A DNA stretch of 64,000 bases from Polyangiaceae bacterium (GTDB taxonomy: Bacteria > Myxococcota_A > Polyangia > Polyangiales > Polyangiaceae), in the NCBI GenBank assembly GCA_016719945.1, contig JADJYE010000008.1:372001-436000 (forward strand), given 5' to 3'. Positions 17,230 to 26,355 of the stretch are shown piece after piece. The notes beneath the pieces are model-generated. The model was not told the origin of the DNA and ran no database searches. It worked only from the letters and a program-made list of their open reading frames with translations. The first letter of the stretch is position 1. Each line of letters begins with the position of its first letter. The translations under genes were made by a program, and so were the position numbers.

Positions 17230-17568
17230 TCAGCGCGTGTTCTTGCCGGAGATGAGCTCGTACGCGCGGTTGATCTGCTTCGTGCGGTCGGCGGCGCGGG
17301 CGCGCTCTTCGGCGGATCGGCCCTCGGCGCGGTCGGGGTGGTGCTCGAGCACGAGCTTCTTGTAGGCCTCTTGAACCTCGCGCAGCGGCGCGTCGGGCGC
17401 CACGCCGAGGATCTCGTGCGCGAGCTTGCCGTCGACGCGCACCTCGGGCGGGAGCTTCTTGGCGGGCGGCGGCGGCGGCTTCGGCGGCAGCTGCGGCGCG
17501 CCCAGATAGGGCTTCACCGCGCGCCACACGAGGTACCCGAACACGGCGAGCAACAGGATGCGGAGCAA
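17230..17568 (-). CDS. Membrane-anchored J-domain protein (DnaJ family)
   Basis: A 112-residue protein with one N-terminal membrane helix (LRILLLAVFGYLVWRA), a Pro-rich linker, and a C-terminal J domain (about 48-108) containing the HPD motif in LEHHPDRAEG. The J domain stimulates the ATPase of an Hsp70; the anchor should place that Hsp70 at the inner membrane. It lacks the Gly/Phe and zinc regions of true DnaJ. It begins 13 bases after the tmk stop, so panC-tmk-J protein form one transcript, although no functional link is obvious. Confidence 0.87.
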   Translation of the reverse strand: MLRILLLAVFGYLVWRAVKPYLGAPQLPPKPPPPPAKKLPPEVRVDGKLAHEILGVAPDAPLREVQEAYKKLVLEHHPDRAEGRSAEERARAADRTKQINRAYELISGKNTR

Positions 17569-17581
17569 CGATGATCTCCGT

Positions 17582-18232
17582 TCAGCCTGCAGGCTCGACG
17601 AAGGGGGCGAGCGCCGCTCGGAAGAGCGCCTCGACCTCCTCCAGGGTGCCGTCGCCGCGAACGTGGACGACGCGGTCTGCGGGGACGAGCACCTCGGCGT
17701 GCAGGTAAGCCTTCGCGAGTCGGGCCTGGAGGGCGTCGGTCTCGTACAGGTCTTCGGGCGCGCCGCGGCGCCGGCGGCGCTGAGCGGCCACGTCCGGGGT
17801 GACGTCGACGACGATGGTGACGTCCGGTCGCCTCGCGAAGCGGTTGAGCGAGCGGATCCAGGTCACGATCTCGTGCGCCGGCAGCGAGAGATCGGACGCG
17901 ACGGATTGGTATGCGAGGCTCGACAGGTCGTAGCGGTCGCTCAAGACCACCGCGCCCTCACGCAGCGCGGGCTCGATCTCTCCGCGGACATGATCGAGAC
18001 GATCCGCCGCGAACAGGTGGGCCATGAGGTCCCAGCCAGGCCCGCCCCGGAGGGTGGCGCGCCCACCGAGGACCTCGCGGATGAAGGTCCCGATCGGCCC
18101 GGTCGATGGCTCGCGCGTGACGTGGACCTTGCGTCCAGCTCCCCTCAGGGCCGCCGCGTAGCGGTCGATCTGCGTCGTCGTCCCCGCGCCGTCGATCCCC
18201 TCGACGGCGACGAACAACCCCTCGCCGCTCAT
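17582..18232 (-). CDS. tmk: Thymidylate kinase (Walker A lysine replaced)
   Basis: Phosphorylates dTMP to dTDP; 216 residues. The fold signature is clear: P-loop region VAVEGIDGAGTTTQIDRYAA, the DR(Y) motif in VVLSDRYDLSSLAYQS, and the lid-region arginines (AAQRRRRRGAPEDLYE). The usual P-loop reads GxxGxGK[ST]T, but here the Lys position (residue 18) is Thr, giving GAGTTTQ. The start ATG 18232 overlaps the TGA of panC (ATGA). The lid has extra Arg residues that might replace the missing charge, which is speculation. Identity as a dTMP kinase is otherwise good; it could also be a diverged deoxynucleotide kinase. Confidence 0.87.
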   Translation of the reverse strand: MSGEGLFVAVEGIDGAGTTTQIDRYAAALRGAGRKVHVTREPSTGPIGTFIREVLGGRATLRGGPGWDLMAHLFAADRLDHVRGEIEPALREGAVVLSDRYDLSSLAYQSVASDLSLPAHEIVTWIRSLNRFARRPDVTIVVDVTPDVAAQRRRRRGAPEDLYETDALQARLAKAYLHAEVLVPADRVVHVRGDGTLEEVEALFRAALAPFVEPAG

Positions 18233-19110
18233 GGCGTCCCCGCGACGTCGAGCGGAGGAGGCTCCTCCCCGAAGACGGTGTTGTCGATCAGGCGCGTCCC
18301 CCCGACGCGGGCAGCGATCGCGAGCAGCGCGCGCGCCCCGATCTGTTCGTGCGCCCCGTACGGGACCACGGTGTCGGCGTCGGCCAGGGTCACGTAGTCG
18401 ATCGAGTCGACCGCGCGCTCGAGGAGCGAGCGGCACAGCTGCTCGAGCACCGCCGCGCCGCGCTGCCCGCCGGCGTGCGCGCGCGCCGCGGCTGTGAGCG
18501 CGCTGGGGATCGCCGCCGCGCGCTCGCGATCCTCGGGGGAGAGGTACGCGTTGCGGGAGCTCAGCGCCAGGCCGTCCGCCTCCCGGACCGTGCGAACGGC
18601 GACGATCTCGATGGGCAGGAACAGGTCGCTCACCATCCGCGCGATGACGCGCAGCTGCTGGTAGTCCTTGCGGCCGAAGCAGGCGATCGAGGGGCCGACC
18701 AGCGAGAGCAGCTTGGCCACGACCGTCGACACGCCTTCGAAATGGCCCGGACGGTGGGCGCCGCACAGCGCCTCCGCCGTTCGGCCCACGCGCACCCGCG
18801 TCTCTTCGCCCGGCGAGTACATCGCGTCGGCGTCGGGCGCGAAGACGAGGGTGGCTCCCGACGCGGCGGCGAGCTCGGCGTCGGCCTCGAGCGTCCGCGG
18901 ATATTTCGCGAAGTCCTCCGACGGCCCGAACTGCGTCGGGTTCACGAAGACGGTGACGACCACCGTCTTTGCGCGCCGGCCGGCCGCCTCGATCAGCGCG
19001 GCGTGCCCGCGGTGCAGCGCCCCCATGGTGGGGACGACGGCGATCGGGCCGCTGGCGCGGGCCTCGTCGCAGGCGGCGCGGAGCTCGAGCGGGGCGCGGA
19101 CGATGCGCAT
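18229..19110 (-). CDS. panC: Pantothenate synthetase
   Basis: Joins pantoate and beta-alanine with ATP to make pantothenate, the CoA precursor. The 293-residue protein has both signature blocks: PTMGALHRGHAALIE (HxGH, ATP binding) and FGRKDYQQLRVI, plus VNPTQFGPSEDF and the KMSKS-like SSRNAYLS. Length is normal. ATG 19110 starts directly at the first beta strand (MRIVRAP). It is the first gene of a leftward group with tmk and a J-domain gene, and is divergent from ppk1 with about 82 bases between. Confidence 0.95.
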   Translation of the reverse strand: MRIVRAPLELRAACDEARASGPIAVVPTMGALHRGHAALIEAAGRRAKTVVVTVFVNPTQFGPSEDFAKYPRTLEADAELAAASGATLVFAPDADAMYSPGEETRVRVGRTAEALCGAHRPGHFEGVSTVVAKLLSLVGPSIACFGRKDYQQLRVIARMVSDLFLPIEIVAVRTVREADGLALSSRNAYLSPEDRERAAAIPSALTAAARAHAGGQRGAAVLEQLCRSLLERAVDSIDYVTLADADTVVPYGAHEQIGARALLAIAARVGGTRLIDNTVFGEEPPPLDVAGTP

Positions 19111-19192
19111 GGCTCGGCGTCTACCCCATCCGGCCCGGCGCGTCCCACGAGTTCCTTGCTCGCGCGGGGGGTTGGCCCTCAGACTTGCCACC

Positions 19193-21469
19193 GTGAGACC
19201 CGACGTGACCCTTACCAACCTCCAGGACTCGGGGGGCGAGCCTCCTCCGTCTCAGCCCTTCAGCACGCCGGTCCCGAGCGGCGTGGTGCTCGACTCAGGC
19301 GACCCGTCTCACTACCTGAACCGCGAGCTGTCGTGGCTCGAGTTCAACGCGCGCGTCCTCGCGGAGGCCGAGTCGTCCGAGGTGCCGCTGTTCGAGCGGC
19401 TCAAGTTCCTCGGCATCTTCTCGTCGAACCTCGACGAGTTCTTCATGGTGCGCGTCGCGGGGCTCAAGGCCCAGCAGGGGGGAAAGTTCGGCGACCTGCC
19501 CCCCGACGGGATGCTCCCGGACGAAGCGCTGGCGAAGACCAGCGAGCGCGCGCACGCCCTCGTCGAGCGCGCGTACAAGCTCTGGAACTCGGACCTCTCC
19601 CCCGCCCTCGCGCGCGCCGGCATCGTGATCGTCCGCCCCGAGCAGCTCGAGCCGTCCGAGCTGCAAACGCTCGACGACCGCTTCGGCAGCGAGATCTTCC
19701 CGGTCCTCACGCCGCTCGCGATCGACCCTGGCCACCCGTTCCCGCACCTGCGCAACAAGAACATCAACCTCGGGATCATGCTGACCCGAGACCAGCTCAC
19801 GCACTCGGGCTTCGGGGTCATCCAGGTGCCCGCGATGATGCCGCGCCTCCTGCCAGTGAAGGTGGCGAACGCCGAGCGAGCCTTCGTGCTCCTCGAGGAC
19901 CTCGTCGCGCGGCACGTGAGCCAGTTCTTCCAGGCGTCGCGCCTGCGTGGCACCTACCCGTTCCGCGTGACGAGGAACTTCGACCTCGAGATCGACGAGG
20001 AGGAGGGCGAAGATCTGCTGCAGACGATCCAGGCCGAGCTGCGCCGCCGCGACCGCGGCAACGCGGTCCGCCTCGAGATCGGCATGGGCGAGGGCGTCGA
20101 CGCGAGCGTGTCCCGCCTGTGCAAGGCGCTCAACCTCAACCCTGTCTCCGACGTGTACCGGGTGCCCGGCCCGCTCTACTTCGCGGACCTGCTCGCCATC
20201 ATCGAGGGCGACGGGCGGCGCGAGTACAAGGACGAGCGCTTCTCCCCGCAGATCCCGGGCCCGCTGCGCGACAAGGACAACCTGTTCGAGGTCATCGGCC
20301 AGCGCGACGTCTTGCTCCACCACCCGTTCGACTCGTTCGACCCGGTCGTCGAGTTCATCAACCACGCCGCCGACGACCCCGACGTGCTGGCGATCAAGCA
20401 GACCCTCTACCGCGCGGGCGGCGACTCACCGATCGTGAAGGCGCTCGCACGCGCGGCCGAGAACGGCAAGCAGGTGACCGCGGTGGTCGAGCTGAAGGCC
20501 CGCTTCGACGAGGCCAGCAACATCCGCTGGGCGCACACCCTCGAGCAGAGCGGCGCGCAGGTCATCTACGGCCTGCTCGGCCTCAAGACCCACGCCAAGG
20601 CGCTGCTCGTGGTGCGGCGCGAGCAGACCCGCCTGCGGCGCTACGTCCACCTGTCGACCGGCAACTACAACAGGGGGACCGCGCGGCTCTACACGGACAT
20701 CGGCATCTTCACGGCCAACGAGGAGATCGGCGCCGACGTGACGAGCCTGTTCAACCTGCTCACCGGGTACAGCGCGCCCCCGCGCTGGAACCGCCTCGTG
20801 GTCGCGCCGCTCGGGCTTCACGAGGCCGTCCTCGGGCTCATCGCGCGCGAGACCTCCCACGCGCGCGCGGGGCGCAAGGCGACGATCCACGCTCAGATGA
20901 ACGCCCTCGTCGACGTCGACGTCATCGACGCGCTGTACGCGGCGAGCGAGGCCGGCGTCGATATCCACCTGCGGGTCCGCGGCGTGTGCTGTCTGCGCCC
21001 GGGGATCCCCGGCCTGTCGTCGAGGATCCGCGTGGACGCCATCATCGATCGCTTCCTCGAGCACTCGCGCCTCTTCCGCTTCGAAAACGGGGGCGCCGCC
21101 GAGATCTACATCTCGAGCGCCGACTGGATGCCTCGCAACTTCCACCGGCGCGTCGAGGTGCTGACGCCGATCCTCGACGAGCACATGAAGTCGCGGCTCG
21201 AAGAGATCCGCGAGATCTTGTTCTCTGACGTCGCGAAGACGTGGCAGCTCGGCTCCGACGGCCTGTACGAGCGGCTGCCGACCGGCCCGGGGTCGATCCG
21301 CTCGCAGCAGCGCTTCATGGAGCTCGCGCGCGAGCGCGCGAAGCTCTCCGATCCGCTGGTTCGACCCAGCACGGTGAGCGTGCTCGGCGCGCAGGTGCCG
21401 ACCGAAGAGGAGCGCAAGGAGCGCCGCGCAAAGGAGCGCCAGAAGAAGAAGCAGGGCCGCTTCGGCTGA
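19193..21469 (+). CDS. ppk1: Polyphosphate kinase 1
   Basis: Makes long-chain polyphosphate reversibly from ATP at the membrane; 758 residues from GTG 19193 (GTG 19205 is equally possible). Family landmarks: YLNRELSWLEFNARVLAEA at the start of the N domain, IFSSNLDEFFMVRVAGL, the autophosphorylated His in GLKTHAKALLVV, HLSTGNYNRGTARLYTD, and the second catalytic region near the C-terminal DWMPRNFHRRVEV. The N-terminal 40 residues before the N domain are unstructured and longer than usual. No good Shine-Dalgarno is seen; a weak TTGCTC-N18-CAGACT lies just upstream. Confidence 0.95.
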   Translation: MRPDVTLTNLQDSGGEPPPSQPFSTPVPSGVVLDSGDPSHYLNRELSWLEFNARVLAEAESSEVPLFERLKFLGIFSSNLDEFFMVRVAGLKAQQGGKFGDLPPDGMLPDEALAKTSERAHALVERAYKLWNSDLSPALARAGIVIVRPEQLEPSELQTLDDRFGSEIFPVLTPLAIDPGHPFPHLRNKNINLGIMLTRDQLTHSGFGVIQVPAMMPRLLPVKVANAERAFVLLEDLVARHVSQFFQASRLRGTYPFRVTRNFDLEIDEEEGEDLLQTIQAELRRRDRGNAVRLEIGMGEGVDASVSRLCKALNLNPVSDVYRVPGPLYFADLLAIIEGDGRREYKDERFSPQIPGPLRDKDNLFEVIGQRDVLLHHPFDSFDPVVEFINHAADDPDVLAIKQTLYRAGGDSPIVKALARAAENGKQVTAVVELKARFDEASNIRWAHTLEQSGAQVIYGLLGLKTHAKALLVVRREQTRLRRYVHLSTGNYNRGTARLYTDIGIFTANEEIGADVTSLFNLLTGYSAPPRWNRLVVAPLGLHEAVLGLIARETSHARAGRKATIHAQMNALVDVDVIDALYAASEAGVDIHLRVRGVCCLRPGIPGLSSRIRVDAIIDRFLEHSRLFRFENGGAAEIYISSADWMPRNFHRRVEVLTPILDEHMKSRLEEIREILFSDVAKTWQLGSDGLYERLPTGPGSIRSQQRFMELARERAKLSDPLVRPSTVSVLGAQVPTEEERKERRAKERQKKKQGRFG

Positions 21470-21478
21470 CCGCGGGCG

Positions 21479-22177
21479 CTACTCCTCGTAGAGCGGCTTC
21501 GGCGCGGCGGGGGGGGGCGGCGCGGGGGCGGGCGGCGGCGCAGGTGCAGCGGTCGCTGGAGGCGGCACCGGGGGCGCGGGCGGTTTCGGCGGCGGGGGCG
21601 ACGGCGTAGCCGTCGCCTTCGGTGGTGGCTCGGGCGGAGGGGCGTTCGTGGGGGTGGGAGCAGGCACCGGTCCGCTGGGGACGGGCTCGACCGCGCTTGG
21701 GTCCGCCATGGGCGCGGAGGCTGTCGGGGGGGCCGAGGGTGACGTCCCGAGCGTCACCGTCTCGACGGGCAGCGCGGCGGCCGATGCCTTCGCGCGAGGC
21801 GACGAGGCGCTCGCGGCCGCGAGCGGGGCCGTCCCGGGGGCAGGCGCAGGGGGGGCCGGCTTGCGGATGACGACCCAATAGAAGAGGCCCGCGAGGACGA
21901 CGCCCGCCGCCGCGTAGAACGGCAGCAGGTTGCGCTTCGGCGCCGGCGGCGGGGGGGTGGGCGTCGACTCCCGCTCGGGCTCGGGCGAGCCCGCCTTGGC
22001 GGACACCGCGGCTGCGGGCGCGACGGACGTCTCGACCCGGGAGGCCTTGGAGACGGCCGGCGCTCCGGAACGTGACTGGGACGGGCCACGCGGAGCCGGG
22101 GACGGGGTCGGCTCTCCGGGCCGGGGGCCGCGTTTGGCCGTAGCCAGCTTGCGTTCGCGACGGGAGGGCTTGGGCAC
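21479..22177 (-). CDS. Pro/Ala-rich single-pass membrane protein
   Basis: About 232 residues with a basic N-terminal part (PKPSRRERKLATAKRG), one membrane helix near residue 85-105 (LLPFYAAAGVVLAGLFYWVV) and a C-terminal tail made almost wholly of Pro, Ala and Thr (PPPAPAPP-type), ending PLYEE. The tail resembles the cell-wall-spanning linkers of TonB-like or periplasmic proteins, but no folded domain is present. Start is uncertain: GTG 22177 removes an unlikely leader, while GTG 22234 is also in frame. It converges on ppk1. Function unknown; low-complexity composition makes even the coding call less certain. Confidence 0.6.
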   Translation of the reverse strand: MPKPSRRERKLATAKRGPRPGEPTPSPAPRGPSQSRSGAPAVSKASRVETSVAPAAAVSAKAGSPEPERESTPTPPPPAPKRNLLPFYAAAGVVLAGLFYWVVIRKPAPPAPAPGTAPLAAASASSPRAKASAAALPVETVTLGTSPSAPPTASAPMADPSAVEPVPSGPVPAPTPTNAPPPEPPPKATATPSPPPPKPPAPPVPPPATAAPAPPPAPAPPPPAAPKPLYEE

Positions 22178-22227
22178 TGCGAGAGGCCTATACCCCAACT
22201 CGACCGGCCGTGGGCGTCCGGGTCCAA

Positions 22228-22256
22228 TTGACACGAAAGTTGCGGCTTAATACCGT
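22228..22256 (+). promoter_or_regulatory. Sigma-70-type promoter upstream of the HEAT-repeat lipoprotein
   Basis: Perfect -35 TTGACA (22228-22233), 17-base spacer, -10 TACCGT (22251-22256). Start codon 22414 gives a leader of about 150 bases, with a good Shine-Dalgarno (GGGAGGA) near 22401. This is the best consensus promoter I found in the window. Confidence 0.55.
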
Positions 22257-22413
22257 GCGGGCACACTGCTTCGCCGTGAACGGAGCCTCACACTTGGCTC
22301 CGACACCGCCCGTCGAGGGCGCCTGGCCCCCATCGGGGCCTGGGACGCGCCGTAATCACGGCTCGCCGACCTTCGCTCCACGCCCCCTGCTCCCCGATCT
22401 CGGGAGGAAAACG

Positions 22414-24210
22414 ATGCTCCGAAAGGCACGCCTGATTGCCCCCCTCCTCCGCTCCCTCTTGCTCGGCGCGGCCGTCGTCTCCGGGGTCGTCGTCTCCGGC
22501 TCCGCCCTCGTGGGCTGCGAGGACGAGAACGCCCCCGAGACCTACGTCAAGCAGCTGAAGGACCCCGCCAAGCAGCGGCAAGCCATCAAGCAGCTGCTCC
22601 AGATGTATGGAGACGCCGAGTCGAAGGACAAGAAGAGCGACGACAAGCCCAACGTCAAGGCCTTGCTCGAGAAGATCATGGGCCCGCTCACCGAGTCGTG
22701 CCTCGACGACAAGGTGAAGGACCAAGACCGCTCGAAGCTCGTGAAGTTCATGGCCGACACGCGCGACCCGCGCGGCGAGGCCTGCCTCAAGAAGACCCTC
22801 GAGGACTACAAGCCCGACTCCAACGAGGACGACGTGACGAACGTCCTCATCGCCGTCGCCGGCGCGAAGATGACCAACCTGCAGCCGCAGGTCCTGAAGG
22901 TCTTCCAGACCATGGAGTTCTCGCGTCCGAAGGCGAAGCCGCTCGGCGCGCACATCATCAAGGCGCTCAAGATCGTCGCTGACAAGTCCAGCGAGGACGC
23001 GTTCCTCAAGATGATCGAGCCGGAGATCCCCCAGGAGAACAGCCCCACCGCGGTCAACCAGGGCTTCTGGCAGCAGACCGCCTGCTACATGCTCGGCCAC
23101 ATCCAGTCCGACAAGGCCGTCAAGCCGCTGCTCAAGGTGCTGCTGACCCCTGCGAAGGGCCCGCTCGGCTCATACGCCCTCTTGTCGCTGGTGAAGATCG
23201 GCAAGCCGGCCATCGGCCCCAGCGAGGCGCTCCTCAAAGGCGAGGACGCCGAGCTCCTCAAGCACTCGGAGGACGAGAACCTCCGGGTCGCCGAGAAGGA
23301 CCAGAACGGGAAGATCCCGGAGGCGGCGCAGAAGGCCGCGAAGAAGGCGTACCTGCCGATCGCGGCGCAGGTGCTCGGCAACTTCGGCAGCGAGGCCTCG
23401 GCGGGGCCGCTCCTCTCGGCGCTCGAGAAGATCGGGGACGACGCCTCCGCCAAGACCATCATCGCGCTTCAGCTCACGCAGATCCCGAAGTCGCAGGCGA
23501 CGATCGACGCCTACAAGAAGGTCTACGAAGAGACGAAGCTGGACGTCGAGGTCCCCGGCGTCGGGCCCGCCAAGGAGCGCCTGGCGATGACCGTGAGCGA
23601 GTTCTACGAGCCGGCGCTGGCCTCGTGGCTCGTCAAGAACTCCACCGAGCTGAAGGGCGAGTCCGCGGAGATCGATCCCGTCCGCTCGGTGGCGTTCGTC
23701 GCTGCCGTGAAGCTCATGACGTTCGAGCAGCTCGCCGAGGTCGAGAGCCTGAAGAACACCAAGGCCGTGACCGAGGTCCAGGACGACAAGGGCCAGACCA
23801 AGAAGAAGGACACGACGATCGGCGAGAGCTACAAGGAGCAGTTCGAGCTGTCGAAGGGCGTGCTCGAGAAGTGCAAGTCCGACCTGAAGTGCTTCATGGC
23901 CCAGGCGACGGACGAGAAGAACCACGCCAAGGACAAGCAGTTCACGGCCATCAAGGCGCTGTACATGGTCGGCATGCTCGGCAAGGACGCCGAGCGCGAT
24001 CAGCTCGTCGATCTGGTGAAGGACATCAAGAACGACGACGTCCGCAACTCGATGCTCGTCGTCATCAACAAGCTCACCCCGAAGGGGGGCGCCGCCGCGG
24101 CCGACAAGCTCGAGGGCTACTTCGAGAAGGCCGAGGAGCAGAAGGACACCGAGAAGATGCAGCAGTACAACGTGTTCCTGCAGCTCGCGGCGAAGCTCCG
24201 CGCCCGCTGA
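22414..24210 (+). CDS. HEAT-like-repeat lipoprotein
   Basis: A 598-residue lipoprotein: hydrophobic signal, then GSALVGCEDE with the lipidated Cys near residue 33. The rest is Lys/Asp/Glu-rich and alpha-helical, with repeating hairpins that resemble HEAT/armadillo repeats (IIKALKIVADKSSEDAFLKM, YMLGHIQSDKAVKPLLKVLL, LLSALEKIGDDASAKTIIAL). Such a solenoid should bind proteins in the periplasm. ATG 22414 has a GGGAGGA ribosome site and the signal peptide begins there, so the longer frame is rejected. The 22-base gap to the FHA/sigma54 regulator suggests one operon, so this protein may be part of the signal route that feeds it. Confidence 0.85.
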   Translation: MLRKARLIAPLLRSLLLGAAVVSGVVVSGSALVGCEDENAPETYVKQLKDPAKQRQAIKQLLQMYGDAESKDKKSDDKPNVKALLEKIMGPLTESCLDDKVKDQDRSKLVKFMADTRDPRGEACLKKTLEDYKPDSNEDDVTNVLIAVAGAKMTNLQPQVLKVFQTMEFSRPKAKPLGAHIIKALKIVADKSSEDAFLKMIEPEIPQENSPTAVNQGFWQQTACYMLGHIQSDKAVKPLLKVLLTPAKGPLGSYALLSLVKIGKPAIGPSEALLKGEDAELLKHSEDENLRVAEKDQNGKIPEAAQKAAKKAYLPIAAQVLGNFGSEASAGPLLSALEKIGDDASAKTIIALQLTQIPKSQATIDAYKKVYEETKLDVEVPGVGPAKERLAMTVSEFYEPALASWLVKNSTELKGESAEIDPVRSVAFVAAVKLMTFEQLAEVESLKNTKAVTEVQDDKGQTKKKDTTIGESYKEQFELSKGVLEKCKSDLKCFMAQATDEKNHAKDKQFTAIKALYMVGMLGKDAERDQLVDLVKDIKNDDVRNSMLVVINKLTPKGGAAAADKLEGYFEKAEEQKDTEKMQQYNVFLQLAAKLRAR

Positions 24211-24232
24211 GGCGGGCGCCGGCCGTGAAACC

Positions 24233-26173
24233 GTGACGGTCACCCTCGAGATCACGCAGGGCCTCGCCGCGGGGCGCTCCTTCGAGCTCCGCGGCGACGG
24301 CTTTTCCATCGGCCGCCGCGCGGGCAACGACGTGGTGCTCGAGGAGGCGCACGTCTCCGGCGATCACTGCAGGGTCGCGCGTGAAGGGGACCGGGTCGTG
24401 GTGACGGATCTGGGCTCGACCAACGGGACGACCCGCGTGCGGCGCGACGACCGCGTGCGGATGAGCGCTGAGTCTCCCACGGCAGACCTCGAGTCCGGAG
24501 ACGTCATCGAGCTCGGCAGCGGCGACGCGGTGACGACGCTGAGAGTGACCATCGCCGACGAGGGTGAGGACAGCCACGTCCTCACGATGACGAAGCTCGA
24601 CGCGATGCCGAGCGTCAGCCGGCGCGAGGCCGACCCCAACGTCCTGTCCAAGCTGTACGCCGCGCAGAAGCGCATCGGCCTCGCCACCGACCTCGAGCAC
24701 GTGCTCGAGGCGGTGGCAGAGAGCGCGCTCGAGCTGCTCCCTTCCGCGACCCACGTCACCATCGTCCTCTCGGACGACGACCAGCCCAAGAACGAGTCGT
24801 CGGCGTTCGTGCCCGTGCTCACCCGGGTGCGGGCGCCCGACGGGAGCGTCGCGCGCTCGACCGCGCCGATCCCCATCGCGCGCAGCGTCTACCGCAAGGT
24901 CGTCAAGGAGCGCGCCGCCGTGCTCGCGGCGGATGCCCCGCGCGACGTCGGTGAGAGCGAGTCGCTGATGGGGGCGTCCATCCGCAGCACGCTCGGGGTG
25001 CCGCTGTGGCGAGGCGAGGAGATCCTCGGCGTCCTCCAGGCGGACAACCGCAACGCGCCCGGCATGCTCACGCCGACCGACGTCGAGCTGCTCCTCTTGC
25101 TCGCCTCCAACGCGTCGCTCGCGGTCTCGAGCGCGAGGCTGATCAAGCGCCTGCAGACCGCGGAGGAGAACCTCAAGAAGGAGAACGTGTTCCTCAAGGG
25201 CCGCGAGGAGAAGCGGCGAGGCGGCGGCAAGGAGGTCGTCATCATCGGGCGGAGCGAGGCGATGCAGTCGCTCACCCGCCAGCTCGAGCGCGTCGTCGAC
25301 ACGCGGGTCACCGTGCTCGTCGAGGGCGAGACAGGTACCGGCAAGGAGCTGGTCGCGGCCGCCGTGCACTACCGGTCGCGCCGCCGCGACAAGCTCTTCG
25401 TCGCGCAGAACTGCGCCGCCATCTCCGAGAACCTGCTCGAGAGCGAGCTGTTCGGCCACAAGAAGGGCGCGTTCACCGGCGCGAGCGACGACAAGAAGGG
25501 CCTGTTCGAGATCGCCGACGGCGGCACGCTCTTCCTCGACGAGGTGAACTCCACCAGCCTGAGCCTCCAGTCGAAGCTGCTCCGCGCGCTCCAAGAGGGC
25601 GAGATCCGGCCGGTGGGTGCGACGACCGCCAAGCACGTCGACGTGCGCATCGTCGCCGCGACGAACCGCGACCTCGAGGAGCTGGTCGCGAAGGGCGAGT
25701 TCCGCGAAGACCTGTACTACCGGCTCAAGGTGTTCCCGCTGCGCATCCCCCCGCTGCGCGAACGCCGCGACGACATCCCGGTGCTCGCGACGCACTTTCT
25801 CGCGCGCTACTCGCAGGAGCTGGGCAAGCCCGCGGGCGGCTTCAGCCAGCAGGCCCTCGAGCTGATGATGAGCTACGAGTGGCCCGGCAACGTCCGCGAG
25901 CTACAGAACGAGGTCCAGCGCCTGGTCATCCAGCTCGAGCCGGGGAACTTCGTGACCCCCGAGCTCTTGTCGCCCCACATCAAGAAGGCGCTCGGCGTCG
26001 TGGCGAAGGCCAGCGTCCCCAAGGGGACGCTGCGCGAGATGATGGACACCGTGGAGAAGTACCTCCTGCTCGAGACGCTCCGCGAGCATGGTCAGAACAA
26101 GACCTCGGCGGCCAAGGGTCTCGGGATCACTCGCGAAGGGCTACACAAGAAGCTCCGCGTGCACGGGATCTAG
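24233..26173 (+). CDS. FHA-GAF-sigma54 activator (bacterial enhancer-binding protein)
   Basis: A 646-residue transcription activator. FHA domain at about 1-100 (phosphothreonine reader: FSIGRRAGNDV with Arg28, DLGSTNGT 59-66), GAF domain about 140-290, AAA+ sigma-54 domain about 330-560 with Walker A GETGTGKE (365-372), the sigma-54 contact loop GAFTGA (412-417), GGTLFLDEV Walker B and the arginine-finger region FREDLYYRL, then a Fis-type helix-turn-helix (TSAAKGLGITREGLHKKL). The FHA input means it should respond to a Ser/Thr kinase, of which several lie in this window. Start GTG 24233 is preferred since it opens the first FHA strand. Confidence 0.94.
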   Translation: MTVTLEITQGLAAGRSFELRGDGFSIGRRAGNDVVLEEAHVSGDHCRVAREGDRVVVTDLGSTNGTTRVRRDDRVRMSAESPTADLESGDVIELGSGDAVTTLRVTIADEGEDSHVLTMTKLDAMPSVSRREADPNVLSKLYAAQKRIGLATDLEHVLEAVAESALELLPSATHVTIVLSDDDQPKNESSAFVPVLTRVRAPDGSVARSTAPIPIARSVYRKVVKERAAVLAADAPRDVGESESLMGASIRSTLGVPLWRGEEILGVLQADNRNAPGMLTPTDVELLLLLASNASLAVSSARLIKRLQTAEENLKKENVFLKGREEKRRGGGKEVVIIGRSEAMQSLTRQLERVVDTRVTVLVEGETGTGKELVAAAVHYRSRRRDKLFVAQNCAAISENLLESELFGHKKGAFTGASDDKKGLFEIADGGTLFLDEVNSTSLSLQSKLLRALQEGEIRPVGATTAKHVDVRIVAATNRDLEELVAKGEFREDLYYRLKVFPLRIPPLRERRDDIPVLATHFLARYSQELGKPAGGFSQQALELMMSYEWPGNVRELQNEVQRLVIQLEPGNFVTPELLSPHIKKALGVVAKASVPKGTLREMMDTVEKYLLLETLREHGQNKTSAAKGLGITREGLHKKLRVHGI

Positions 26174-26244
26174 CCTCGGCGGGGAAGAAAAAATTCTCCT
26201 CCTCCGTAGGAGCAGCCTGTCCGACCCGGCCGGCGCGGCGACCA

Positions 26245-26274
26245 TTGCCGAACGGCATGACAACCGGCTAGCTT
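26245..26274 (+). promoter_or_regulatory. Possible promoter of the 121-residue lipoprotein
   Basis: TTGCCG (26245-26250), 18 bases, TAGCTT (26269-26274), about 80 bases before ATG 26356. Half-matches to both boxes; weak call. Confidence 0.3.
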
Positions 26275-26355
26275 GGCGGCGGCCCCGACACCGGGGACGA
26301 CCGAGCTCGCTCATGAGGGCGGCACGATCGAGCACTCACGCGAGGGAACCAGACA

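Noticed and set aside
18349..21228. 959-residue plus-strand open frame covering panC and ppk1
   Set aside because: Wrong frame for ppk1 and antisense to panC; ends inside ppk1.
26191..26212. Minus-strand terminator (CTCCT...AGGAG followed by a T-run)
   Set aside because: Stem is only five pairs and no leftward gene feeds it; kept out as chance A-rich sequence.
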